DNA of 50,129 nt from an uncultured Eubacteriales bacterium (GTDB taxonomy: Bacteria; Bacillota; Clostridia; Oscillospirales; CAG-272): the NCBI GenBank assembly GCA_934446065.1, contig CAKSDP010000014.1, positions 1-50,129 on the forward strand, given 5' to 3'. The notes under the pieces were generated by a model. That model searched no databases, was not told the DNA's origin, and was given only the letters and a program-made list of their open reading frames with translations. Within the stretch, counting starts at the first letter, position 1. Every line of letters starts with the position of its first letter. The position numbers and the translations under genes were made by a program. Shown here piece after piece: positions 42,567 to 50,129 of the stretch.

Positions 42567-43243
42567 ACCGCGTCGCCTCCCTTCAGCACCTCGTCGCTGT
42601 CGTAAGGCGGGACCTCGATCACCCCGTGATTCATCACGGCGTAATAGAGGGACAGTTTCGGGATTGTCTTCTTTCTTACCGAATAGTCGTGCAGATCGAA
42701 AACATCGTAAACCATAAGTCCGAGTTCGCGGCTGTCGTCTATCGGCTCGCGCACACCGTCGCTCTCCTCAAAATAGCACACAAATTCCCTCATTCCGAGC
42801 GACGGCTGAAAGAAAGTTTTACCGGCACGGATACGCCGCAGCGCCTGTGAATGCAGCTGTTCCCTCGTTCCGGTAAAACTGTCGCGCGTACATATCTCCG
42901 CCGTTATCCTGTACCGGACATCCTTCAGAACCTGCGTCTGTCTTTGAGTGCGGTCTTCATCGGCATAGATAACCGACGATGCCGCATCGCCCTTCAGTCT
43001 GACAGTCGATTTCACCTCGTTGCGCATGAAGCTTGTGTACCTTATGGGGTTCAGCACCTCGATCTTCTTCACCTGCCAGTAAAACTCCGGCGGTTTTGAA
43101 TAGATAGCCGACAATATCCCTCGCGCCGCCGATGGGGTCGGCACGGGATACGTAAGCCGTTCGACCTTGTTGTACGGCGGCGTGAAACACGCAAAATCCC
43201 CCCATACTTCGATAGTAATTTCACAATTGATATCGTCTTTCAA
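42560..43243 (-). CDS. cas5c: Type I-C Cas5c (crRNA-processing endoribonuclease)
   Basis: 227 residues from TTG 43243. AAGGAGG lies 8 bp upstream of this TTG; an ATG six codons earlier would bury that ribosome site in the coding region. The core reads EITIEVWGDFACFTPPYNKV, PVPTPSAARGILSAIYSKP and GKTFFQPSLGMREFVCYF, standard Cas5d/Csd5 segments. In I-C systems this subunit cuts pre-crRNA and caps the 5' handle. It overlaps cas8c. A leader of about 190 nt separates it from the promoter at 43443-43471. Confidence 0.93.
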   Translation of the reverse strand: MKDDINCEITIEVWGDFACFTPPYNKVERLTYPVPTPSAARGILSAIYSKPPEFYWQVKKIEVLNPIRYTSFMRNEVKSTVRLKGDAASSVIYADEDRTQRQTQVLKDVRYRITAEICTRDSFTGTREQLHSQALRRIRAGKTFFQPSLGMREFVCYFEESDGVREPIDDSRELGLMVYDVFDLHDYSVRKKTIPKLSLYYAVMNHGVIEVPPYDSDEVLKGGDAVC

Positions 43244-43374
43244 ACAGTTTTCCTCCTTCATTTAATTTTCGTGCAAAAGTTGAAATTACCGGATCCTATA
43301 TAGAATATCGTTCAAATAAACTCACCTCTGTATGATTATTGCTCCCCGTCTTCACCACAGTAAAGAGGGGCCAC

Positions 43375-43448
43375 TATAATATCCATATTTCTATTCTCAC
43401 CGAAAGAGTCGGTGCAGTCCGACATTTTTTTATGTCATGGATATTATA
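43375..43448. repeat. Long-range inverted repeat spanning the cas5 promoter -10
   Basis: TATAATATCCAT at 43375-43386 and its perfect reverse complement at 43437-43448, the latter containing the minus-strand -10 box. Between them are two mutually exclusive small hairpins: GTCGG/CCGAC and CACCGA/TCGGTG. It could be a regulatory palindrome or a small mobile remnant. Confidence 0.5.
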
Positions 43449-43471
43449 ATACATAAAAATGCAATAATCAA
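43443..43471 (-). promoter_or_regulatory. Promoter of the cas5-cas8-cas7 operon
   Basis: Minus-strand TTGATT (43466-43471) and TATAAT (43443-43448) with a 17 bp spacer. It lies between the cas3 end and cas5, so the Cascade genes can be expressed independently of cas3. Confidence 0.7.
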
Positions 43472-43512
43472 CGCATTTTGGATTATTTTCCAAAAATTAT
43501 CACAATGCACAA

Positions 43513-45804
43513 TTACAGCACAAAGAATTTGTCCATATTGCCGGAGATCCGGAACCCCGTTGTCTGATCGTAATTCTCCTCAAAACCACGGTTAAGGATA
43601 AACCATCCCGTCTCCGCAAGTCTGCCGTGTTTTCTGAATGTTATGGAAGTGGCACACGAGCGAACGCCCTCCTCATCATAGCTTGTAACCATGATCGGGG
43701 CTGCCGCATAAAGCTGCTTTACGGTGATGCTGCCATCCTGTACAGACCGAGAAACAGTGTCAAACAGCTGCCGTCTGCCCTCTCACAGCACGATCAGTCT
43801 TACACCGGAATTTTTTATCAGTCGGTACTGCACGGCGGTTTCGCGGTAGTCCTTCAGCCCGATCGCGCGCTCGAGCGGCTTTTTGGTGCTCGTCCGGCTG
43901 AAATATCTGCCGTAATATTCGGCGATGACAGATGCGTCGCCAAGTTCGAGCGCACCTCTATCCGCCCAAAGCTCTTTGACCGTCCTCGCAGCTCGCTCGT
44001 AACTTTCGTCCGGATACGGTCGTCGCTCGTCCTCCGGCTCAAACACGACCACCTTGCCGCCGTCGGGCAATCTGCGATTGCGGTTGCAGCGCCCCGCCGC
44101 CTGCACAATCGCTTCGAGCGGTGCGAGCGCGCGGCACATCACGTCAAAATCAAGGTCAACGCCCGCTTCGATACACTGGGTCGAAACCACAAGACACTCC
44201 TCTCCGGATTTCTGCCGCCGCCTGATCTCGTCAACAACACAAAGCCTGTGCGCCGGGCACATATCAGTCGTAAGAAAGAAAAGCCCATCGCGCGTACCGC
44301 GTATTCTCTCAAGCTCAGAAAACAGCTCTGCAGCGTGGCGCCGCAGATTCACGACGCAGCAGGCATTCGTTTCGGCGGACATCTCAGATGCTATGTCGGA
44401 CAGCGCGGTTTTGCCTACGCCGTTCTTTGCAAGACGCCACTCCGTCCGTACACGGCGCGTCGCTTCAAACAGCCGCGCGTTATCCGGCAGGATCTCCTGC
44501 GGATTCCACTCCACGCCCGGGATCGCGTCAAAGCAAGGCTGTGTTGCGGTGGAAAACACCATCGTGCAACGGTATTTTTCGCAAAGGGCGCTCACCGCCC
44601 GCACCGTCGGACGGGCAAGCTCCGCCGGCAGGCTCTGCGCCTCATCAAACAGTACCACGCTTCCGGCAATACTGTGAAGTCTGCGGCAATCTGTCGGCCT
44701 GTCCGAAAACAAGCTCTCAAAAAAGCGAACAGACGTGGTGATGATCACAGGGGCGTCCCACCGGGCCGCAAGCTCGCGCACCTCGTCCGAAAGATCGCTT
44801 TGGCTGTGATCCGTCAGCACCTCGTCGAACACATGGCGGTACTCCCGCTCCGTCTGCTCTGCAAGCGCAAGAAACGGCAGGACGACAATGATCCTCCGCA
44901 TAGAATTTGCGATGCAGTGCCGCAGAGCAAAGTTGAGCATAGCGACCGTTTTGCCGAGTCCGGTCGGCGCTGTCAGAGTGAAAAGTCCGGGCGAATGCTC
45001 GCCCGCACGTCCGCAAGCGTCATACACCTCTCCTCGGAGCAGATTCAGCTCGGGGTCCGCGGCAGAGTTTGCCCTGAGGTTCGCACAGTGTGCCTCAAGC
45101 TTTTCAAGCGCCCTCTCGAAATCAAGCGTTGCTCGGCTGTTGCGCTCAAGATAAAGCAGGTCGTCATCTGCCGCAGAAACGCTGTAATCCGCATCAACGA
45201 GACACGAAAACAGCATTCGCGTATCGAGCATATCAAGCTCCGTTTCGTCCGCACCGACACGGCAATCGCCAATCTTCGAAAATTCATATTCCGGGAAATC
45301 GCGCAGAAACGCGAGCAGTGCCGCCTGATATTCCTCCTCTCCCGCGAGTGACGGGAGCTTTCCGCTCGGGCAGCAGTCCGCCGACTCGAAGCGCAGCGTC
45401 TCTCCGATCTCCCTCTCCATCGCCGCAAGCGAGACAAGTCCGTCGTGGTGCCCCTGCACCGCTTCTATGATCGGCTCGTACTTCTTTCGCTTCGCGCTTG
45501 CCTTTTTCGCGTTAAGTCTCTTGTAAGCAAAAAGAAACGCCGCACCCGGAAACGCGTGATCAACGCCCTGCATCGTTCCGCGCAGAACAGACTGAAAACG
45601 GTCGCTGTATTTTCCGAAATCGTGGAACATACCCGCGATCCTCGCCTCATTTCCGATACCAAGCTCATCGCCGAATACACCGGCAAGCTCTCCTACGCGC
45701 CGCAGGTGGTCGCGGTTTTCGATCGGACCGTGAACCGCGCTCGCCGATTTGGCGTAATACACCACTTCGTTTTCATTCTGAGTTTTATCTGTTTTCTCCG
45801 ACAT
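43513..45804 (-). pseudogene. cas3: Type I-C Cas3 helicase-nuclease interrupted by an in-frame TGA
   Basis: The intact part (45804 to 43783, 673 residues) has the HD nuclease motif MFHDFGKYSDR, Walker A TAPTGLGKT, VVLFDEAQSLP, FSTATQ, and QCIEAGVDLDFDVM, so nuclease and helicase cores are present. It stops at TGA 43783-43785 after RLIVL. The same frame continues without interruption for 89 codons (EGRRQLFDTVSRSVQDGSIT ... ETGWFILNR ... MDKFFVL) to TAA at 43513, and this reads like the normal Cas3 C-terminal domain. The product is therefore probably truncated and may be inactive or impaired. A separate cas3 start behind GGGAG at 45804 is clear. Confidence 0.85.
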
Positions 45805-45904
45805 AACCGCTCCCGTAAGTGTTTATTATTACATTTATCATACAGTATTATACGATTATTGTCATGGTTTGGAAACCGCGTTCGCTTAGAACACAGAAAA
45901 AGCA

Positions 45905-45929
45905 AACTGACCCCGCTGTATAGCGGAGC
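45905..45929 (-). terminator. Terminator of the collagen-like gene
   Basis: GCTCCGCT / AGCGGGGT stem with a 4-nt loop; on the minus strand it is followed by CAGTTTGCTTTTTC, 30 bp past the stop at 45962. Confidence 0.6.
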
Positions 45930-45961
45930 CGGTTCGGCTGATATTATTCTGCGGGCGGAGT

Positions 45962-47092
45962 TTAGGCTGTCGGCACGTCGTATGCGACGCCGTATTCGCT
46001 CCACTGCACTCTGACAGAGGTGCGCGCGCCGCCTCTGGAAACAAACGAGTGGATCTCACACAAGGACCAAAGCTTTGTCGTCGGGTCCTGCTGGCGGATC
46101 TTGATGCTGTGCGTCTCCTGGGATTGGCTGTACACGATCTCATCAAGCACGACCCGTCCCGAAACAGTCGTATTGTCAAAGGTCTGCGCCTCCACGCTGC
46201 CGGTGTTGTAGATGGATGTTCTGCGCATATCCGCCAGCACGGGAACGGCTGTATCCTTTGGCGCTACGGTGATCCGTACCGTAGTCGAGGATGTGGTTTG
46301 ATAGGTCAGCACCAGATTCTCGAGCGTCACCGAAAGCGTACTGTTCACCGCAGAAAGATCGGAATGATATTCGCTGTACGGCGCAAACAGATTCGGTGTG
46401 GTGATATCCTGCTCCTCAGTCTTGAAGTTCAGCTTGTAGCTGATCGGCGTGCTTTCGGCAACGGTGATAACAGGTGTCTCTCCGTTTTCGCCCTGTGGGC
46501 CTGCGGCTCCCGGTTCACCTTTCTCACCGGGGTCGCCTTTCTCCCCCTGTGGGCCCGGGATTCCCTGTTCGCCCTGTGGGCCGGGGCAGCCCCTGTCACC
46601 CTGGACTCCCAGCGGTCCGATCTCGCCCTGGATCCCCTGCTCTCCTATCGGACCTTGCTCACCGACAGGACCACGCTCGCCTTTTTCACCGCGCTCACCC
46701 TTCGGCCCCATAGGTCCTACGGGACCCGGATCGCCTTTAGGACCGATCGGTCCGTGATCCCCCTTGGGACCGACAGGTCCGGGATTGCCTTGGATCCCCT
46801 GAATGCCAATACATCCGGGGTCCCCCTTCGGACCAACGTCTCCGCGCACGCCCTGAGGTCCACGCGGTCCCATAGGGCCCGCAGGTCCACGAGGACCCAC
46901 GGGTCCGGGACATCCGGTTTCCCCTTTGATTCCGCGAGGCCCCATAGGGCCCTGCTCGCCTCTTCCGCCCTGTTCTCCTTTCGGTCCTTCCGGACCCATC
47001 GGACCTGCGGGTCCCTGTATCGTCACATACGTCCCGCACTCATCGTAGCAGCCGCAGTTCTTACCGCTGCATGGTTTATTATTATAGTTCAT
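45962..47092 (-). CDS. Collagen-like Gly-X-Y repeat protein
   Basis: 376 residues. A short Cys-containing head (KPCSGKNCGCYDECGTY) precedes about 60 Gly-X-Y triplets (residues about 27-208; GPAGPMGPEGPKGEQGGRGE and similar), rich in Pro and charged residues and so able to form a collagen-type triple helix. A globular C-terminal domain of about 165 residues, Thr/Ser-rich and beta-like (TLSVTLENLVLTYQTTSST), follows. There is no signal peptide or anchor, as in exosporium-type or phage-tail collagen-like proteins. It lies 88 bp after the ECF operon on the same strand. Function: probably a surface or spore-coat filament. Confidence 0.9.
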   Translation of the reverse strand: MNYNNKPCSGKNCGCYDECGTYVTIQGPAGPMGPEGPKGEQGGRGEQGPMGPRGIKGETGCPGPVGPRGPAGPMGPRGPQGVRGDVGPKGDPGCIGIQGIQGNPGPVGPKGDHGPIGPKGDPGPVGPMGPKGERGEKGERGPVGEQGPIGEQGIQGEIGPLGVQGDRGCPGPQGEQGIPGPQGEKGDPGEKGEPGAAGPQGENGETPVITVAESTPISYKLNFKTEEQDITTPNLFAPYSEYHSDLSAVNSTLSVTLENLVLTYQTTSSTTVRITVAPKDTAVPVLADMRRTSIYNTGSVEAQTFDNTTVSGRVVLDEIVYSQSQETHSIKIRQQDPTTKLWSLCEIHSFVSRGGARTSVRVQWSEYGVAYDVPTA

Positions 47093-47180
47093 ATAAGCTC
47101 TCCTTACTTTAAGAATGGGGCTCTATCAGTATACACAGCAAAGAGAGTGTTTGTACCACGGCGAGGGTTCAGCCGCTCAG

Positions 47181-47879
47181 CTAATCTATCTCATATTCAA
47201 CGGAATTCACGACCAGGCACCTGTCACTTTTCCAATACGCCTTCGCGCTCTTTCCGTAATACAATCTCTGAGGCTTCTTCTCGACCTTGAAGATCGCGGC
47301 GTCAAATCCGCCAAGTCTGCCGTTCTCATACACCTCAACAAGGACATCGCCGCCGAGCGCCCCCTGATCGCAGTAAGTGACCACCAAAGAATGCGTCCCG
47401 TCTGGGGATTCTGTGCGCTCAAGAACAGTGTCCGTTGCGAAACCGGCAAAAATCAGACAGAAAAAGCTCAAGCAGAACATGGGAAAAAGCATAAGCACGG
47501 ATAGGGCTACCGACACAATTTTCAGCACCGGCGGTGCGCCGTGTTTCACCGCAAAAAAGAAGCCGCATCCGACGGACAGCGCAACACCTGCAATCACCCA
47601 TATCCTCCCGCATCCGAGAATACAAAGCATTGCATTGACCAATGACAGCAGAGGAAAAAGAGACGCGAGAACAGCGACAGTCTTGCTTTTGATCTCAGCT
47701 TTGAATATCAGATCAAGAATGACCACACACAAGGACAGCACCGCGATTGTTATCGCAAATGCGGAGATGTTAGACAGCTCAAAAGCATATCCGAAGCAGC
47801 CGGATATCAGAATCCCTACAGGATAAAGCGCCGTAAGCGCGAACAGTAAGCATATCAGATATGATATTGTTTTTCTCAT
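47181..47879 (-). CDS. Four- to six-helix membrane protein, DUF5412-like
   Basis: 232 residues from ATG 47879 behind GAGGAG. Several hydrophobic helices fill the first 165 residues (ISYLICLLFALTALYPVGIL and others). A soluble C-terminal segment, ESPDGTHSLVVTYCDQGALG followed by GDVLVEVYENG, resembles DUF5412-type domains. It begins 10 bp after the anti-sigma gene and is thus the third gene of the ECF operon, perhaps an effector or co-sensor. The function is unknown. Confidence 0.7.
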   Translation of the reverse strand: MRKTISYLICLLFALTALYPVGILISGCFGYAFELSNISAFAITIAVLSLCVVILDLIFKAEIKSKTVAVLASLFPLLSLVNAMLCILGCGRIWVIAGVALSVGCGFFFAVKHGAPPVLKIVSVALSVLMLFPMFCLSFFCLIFAGFATDTVLERTESPDGTHSLVVTYCDQGALGGDVLVEVYENGRLGGFDAAIFKVEKKPQRLYYGKSAKAYWKSDRCLVVNSVEYEID

Positions 47880-47889
47880 TCCAAGCTCC

Positions 47890-48507
47890 TCACTCTTTTC
47901 CGAGCATTTTGGCGTACAGGTTCGACAGCACGGGGGACAGGGTACAAAAAAGAAGCGTAAGCAGAATACCGATCCATGTTCGGGACGCAATCCATTGCAG
48001 TGCGCCTGAATCACGTCCTGCCGATGCCGCAAAGAAATCGCTTCCGTAGTGAAACACCGCCCATACATACGCACAGGTTGTAATACCGAGCGTTGCGGCA
48101 AGCGAGCATTTTGAGAAGCTTCGTCTGCTTTTGTAAAGTCTTACAAAATACCAGTTTGCAAGCGAAAGCATGAATCCGGTTGCAGGAACAACAAGATTCA
48201 CAGCCCAAAAACCGTTAGTGCTCCCCGACGGAGTTTGCGACTCCAGTGCAACTCCGATAGTGATCAGTGCGAATGAGAAAAACAGCAATACCGACTGCAT
48301 GACAGACGCTTTCCAATCGTTAAGCTTACTGAACACCGCAGGAGCATTTGACACCGTAACGATGTCGGGCTGCGACGTCATATCGTCAAGAAGCTTTTTG
48401 CATGAAACGCAGTTTTCGATATGTTCTTCAATGATCTTGCGGCTCTCCTCACTGCAGCACCCGTCAATGTACAGCGGGATCAGATCTTTAACAATATCAC
48501 AATTCAT
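47890..48507 (-). CDS. Zinc-finger anti-sigma factor with membrane helices
   Basis: 205 residues. The N-terminal anti-sigma zinc-finger (about 1-40) reads NCDIVKDLIPLYIDGCCSEE and then EEHIENCVSCKKLL, with the H-x3-C-x2-C ligands. Four hydrophobic helices follow. It should hold the adjacent ECF sigma factor at the membrane until a signal arrives. ATG 48507 is chosen for the AAAGGAAC site and family-like start; an ATG overlapping the sigma stop (48549) is an alternative. Confidence 0.88.
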   Translation of the reverse strand: MNCDIVKDLIPLYIDGCCSEESRKIIEEHIENCVSCKKLLDDMTSQPDIVTVSNAPAVFSKLNDWKASVMQSVLLFFSFALITIGVALESQTPSGSTNGFWAVNLVVPATGFMLSLANWYFVRLYKSRRSFSKCSLAATLGITTCAYVWAVFHYGSDFFAASAGRDSGALQWIASRTWIGILLTLLFCTLSPVLSNLYAKMLGKE

Positions 48508-48548
48508 ATTTATGACCGTTCCTTTCTCTGCATTTGCCATCTCAAGCA

Positions 48549-49025
48549 TTACTTCAGTTTCTCGAACAGCTTTTGTTTTGCGCGGTAAAACGTAACGCGT
48601 GCCCAGCTTTCGCTTTTGCCGAAGATATGGCTGATATCCTTCAGCGAAACTCCTCCGAAAACGGAAAGCATAAAGACCTCTTTATACGGCTCCTCCAACT
48701 CATGAAGCAGAAGCAGCGCCTTCTTTGAAAGCTCTTTCACAGCGATCGCATTCTCTATATTTGTTCCGTGATCATCGTGATCGAGGACATCGAGCGGTAC
48801 TGTTTTCTTGTGTTCGTTGTACCACGCGTAGTATGTATTCTTTGCTATCTGACAGAGCCAGACAGGCGCTTTTTCTTTATTTCTCAGAGAGGCGTAGTTC
48901 ATATATGCGCGGAAGAACGTTTCCTGCGTCAGCTCTTCGGCAAGCGAAACATCGCGTGCCATTTTCAAAATATATTTGAAAATAAAGCTGTGGTTTTCGC
49001 TGAAAAGTTTCTCGAATTCCGTCAC
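48549..49025 (-). CDS. ECF-type RNA polymerase sigma factor
   Basis: 158 residues, GTG start at 49025 behind an AAAGGGCGG-type site. Region 2 is SLAEELTQETFFRAYMNYAS, and region 4 is LHELEEPYKEVFMLSVFGG followed by SLKDISHIFGKSESWARVTF, with no region 3, the plan of ECF (group 4) sigma factors. The anti-sigma gene follows at once. An additional sigma-A type promoter (49080-49107) supplies basal transcription. The regulon is unknown; the collagen-like gene downstream is one candidate. Confidence 0.93.
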   Translation of the reverse strand: MTEFEKLFSENHSFIFKYILKMARDVSLAEELTQETFFRAYMNYASLRNKEKAPVWLCQIAKNTYYAWYNEHKKTVPLDVLDHDDHGTNIENAIAVKELSKKALLLLHELEEPYKEVFMLSVFGGVSLKDISHIFGKSESWARVTFYRAKQKLFEKLK

Positions 49026-49079
49026 GTTCTCACCGCCCTTTCAACTGTTAGATTCAGAAAACGTCGAAACGTTACAAAT

Positions 49080-49107
49080 ATTATAGCACATTTTTGAGAT
49101 AAAACAA
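49080..49107 (-). promoter_or_regulatory. Promoter of the ECF operon
   Basis: Minus-strand TTGTTT (49102-49107) and TATAAT (49080-49085) with a 16 bp spacer. The -35 is supplied by the tail of the adjacent hairpin element. Confidence 0.55.
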
Positions 49108-49145
49108 AATCCCATACAGCCCGCCATGCGTACTGTATGGGATTG
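49101..49145 (-). repeat. 45-bp hairpin repeat, copy 1
   Basis: AAAACAAAATCCCATACAGC ... CTGTATGGGATTG. The arms AATCCCATACAG / CTGTATGGGATT pair perfectly; on the minus strand a TTTTGTTTT tail follows, giving terminator character. It differs from copy 2 at two loop positions. Confidence 0.8.
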
Positions 49146-49171
49146 GCGTTCCCGAGGTGATTCTGAACACG

Positions 49172-49222
49172 GCATTAAGCGGATAAATGCGTTCGTGTTC
49201 CATCGCCGATTCCGCTTAATGC
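49172..49222. repeat. Inverted repeat between the two 45-bp hairpins
   Basis: GCATTAAGCGGA (49172-49183) and TCCGCTTAATGC (49211-49222), perfect 12-bp arms with a 27-nt loop, in a gene-free stretch. Confidence 0.6.
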
Positions 49223-49263
49223 TCGACATACTTCGTATGTCTTCGTCTGATCTCACACTCTCG

Positions 49264-49308
49264 AAAACAAAATCCCATACAGCCCGCTATGCGGACTGTA
49301 TGGGATTG
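49264..49308 (-). repeat. 45-bp hairpin repeat, copy 2
   Basis: Same 45-bp element as at 49101-49145 with two loop substitutions. It lies 59 bp past the PqqD-like stop, so it may act as that gene's terminator. Confidence 0.8.
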
Positions 49309-49366
49309 TGACTGCGCGACGAAATCGCACAATGCGTTTCATCCCTTAAAACAAGCACTTTTCTAC

Positions 49367-49603
49367 TCATTGCATATCATAATCTTCTTCAAGGGATTCA
49401 TTCTGTATATCACCAAATGTTTGCTTTGCCCATTTAACATAATGTTTTTTCGATTCTTCATATCCATACTTATCGAGAATGGTTAAAGCGTGAGCCGCGG
49501 TGGAATTTAATATATGATAAACTTCAGAAACATCATCATACAGTAGCACTTCCCCGTCAGAAAACTCCTCTGCCGAAAAACTCATATTGCGCTCAAATTT
49601 CAT
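49367..49603 (-). CDS. PqqD-like RiPP recognition element protein
   Basis: 78 residues from ATG 49603, chosen for GGAGG just upstream. DGEVLLYDDVSEVYHILNST followed by AAHALTILDKYG matches the PqqD fold (winged-helix peptide-binding domain that presents precursor peptides to modifying enzymes). No radical SAM or other modifying enzyme is inside the window on either side. The C-terminal part (KKHYVKWAKQTFGDIQ) is helical. The local sequence is AT-rich compared with the rest of the window. Confidence 0.8.
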   Translation of the reverse strand: MKFERNMSFSAEEFSDGEVLLYDDVSEVYHILNSTAAHALTILDKYGYEESKKHYVKWAKQTFGDIQNESLEEDYDMQ

Positions 49604-49784
49604 AATATTCCTCCAAAACAAAGAAATCTTTTTGCATAGGTTTTCTTCCTCACTTAAATTATAATGTTTTTTCTCGGCAGCGTACAGATATCATAAGTTG
49701 CGTATGTGTTACCAACGGTTGATATTCACGATGATATCCAGAATATATCCGCTTTTTGTACCACTACCAGTTGCTTTATCCGCA

Positions 49785-49895
49785 TCAAAATCCGTCCGTA
49801 CCATATCTACAAGTATATTTTAGCTTTGAGATGATTGAAAACTTTTCTGTCACTTTTTCCTCCTTGAAATTTTCTTTTTGCATGGCCGCAATCAT
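49785..49895 (-). CDS. Small 36-residue ORF, candidate RiPP precursor or relict
   Basis: ATG 49895 behind GAAAGGAG encodes MIAAMQKENFKEEKVTEKFS followed by IISKLKYTCRYGTDGF. A second strong ribosome site (AAGGAGGAAAAA) precedes an in-frame GTG at 49853 that would give the last 22 residues. At TTT-TGA (about 49785-49790) the +1 frame continues for 25 codons (DADKATGSGTKSGYILDIIV, then a short tail ending in TAA at 49709). It lies 181 bp upstream of the PqqD-like gene on the same strand. No homologue is recognised. Confidence 0.35.
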   Translation of the reverse strand: MIAAMQKENFKEEKVTEKFSIISKLKYTCRYGTDGF

Positions 49896-50129
49896 ATCTG
49901 CACCAACTCCTTTCAAGCGGTTATGTAATTTTGCCCTCTGCTTTTCATGGCAAAAAAGTGGATAGGGTACAACCAAAATTTTTACACTTGTCCAAAGGAA
50001 AAACTATACATGGCAATGCGCTGAAAATTTTATCCCCTCACTTTTCATGCCGAAAAATCGGGTGTTCTAACACCTTAAAAATTGAGAATTTACAAAATGT
50101 TCAAAATCCCGAGGGCTATCCGCAAAAAG
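49896..50129. other. AT-rich edge with no supported gene
   Basis: About 230 bp of low-GC sequence. A short palindrome GGTGTTCTAACACC is present near 50060. No ORF here has a convincing ribosome site or family match. Confidence 0.5.

Noticed and set aside
43783..43785. TGA in cas3 as a recoded tryptophan, glycine or selenocysteine codon
   Set aside because: TGA ends many other genes in the window, no selenocysteine hairpin is evident after it, and no Cys is expected at this position of Cas3.
43627..45351. Long plus-strand open frame of 574 codons
   Set aside because: It is antisense to cas3, has no ribosome site or family match, and reflects codon bias of the real gene.
46049..47290. Plus-strand open frame of 413 codons
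   Set aside because: It is the antisense shadow of the collagen-like gene, whose repetitive GC-rich codons keep the opposite strand open.
49785..49976. A 63-codon reading of the small minus-strand ORF starting at 49976
   Set aside because: The upstream start has no ribosome site, while ATG 49895 and GTG 49853 both have strong ones.

Overview
The window looks like chromosomal DNA from a Gram-positive Clostridia bacterium, probably in the Oscillospirales/Ruminococcaceae area. Pointers are the moderate GC content, strong AGGAGG-type ribosome sites, consensus sigma-A promoters with 16-17 bp spacers, lipoprotein signals, a UgtP-type glycolipid glycosyltransferase next to PlsY, an oleate hydratase, and thioredoxin beside a ferredoxin-thioredoxin reductase subunit. 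The lineage is inferred from gene content only. No rRNA or tRNA was seen.

Layout. 0.1-13.4 kb is mostly core: murJ and a secreted membrane-anchored protein; a minus-strand operon of SPFH, zinc-ribbon and TPM proteins resembling Bacillus ydjI-ydjG-ydjH; rpsT; two GT4 glycosyltransferases running into a znuA-znuC-znuB metal-import operon. 13.4-15.7 kb holds a long-form guaA, whose 3' end is a known integration site, followed by a scar-like stretch. 15.7-24.4 kb holds ogt, an XRE/zinc-ribbon regulator, a Sel1-MORN protein, plsY with a glycolipid glycosyltransferase, a MATE exporter, a 2-hydroxyacid dehydrogenase and an MBL-like protein. 24.4-25.9 kb is a compact thiol-redox operon: HxlR regulator, FTR catalytic-type subunit, thioredoxin, DUF6506-like protein. 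26-27 kb carries two alkylation-repair genes.

27-39 kb is an accessory/sensory region. It has a decayed surface protein gene with two frameshifts and two in-frame stops, a paired direct repeat in front of its promoter, a solute-binding lipoprotein overlapping a hybrid histidine kinase, oleate hydratase with a TetR regulator, a uracil-DNA-glycosylase superfamily protein, and a diguanylate cyclase gene split by an amber codon.

39.3-45.8 kb is a degraded type I-C CRISPR-Cas locus. A four-repeat array lies only about 30 bp from cas7, where cas4-cas1-cas2 and the leader would normally be. cas3 has an in-frame TGA about 90 codons before its natural end. cas5, cas8 and cas7 look intact, and cas8 keeps a strong internal start for Cas11. 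A promoter-plus-terminator pair beside the array predicts a RNA of about 60 nt.

45.9-50.1 kb holds a collagen-like protein, an ECF sigma/anti-sigma/membrane-protein operon, a duplicated 45-bp hairpin, and an AT-rich edge with a PqqD-like protein and a small candidate precursor peptide.
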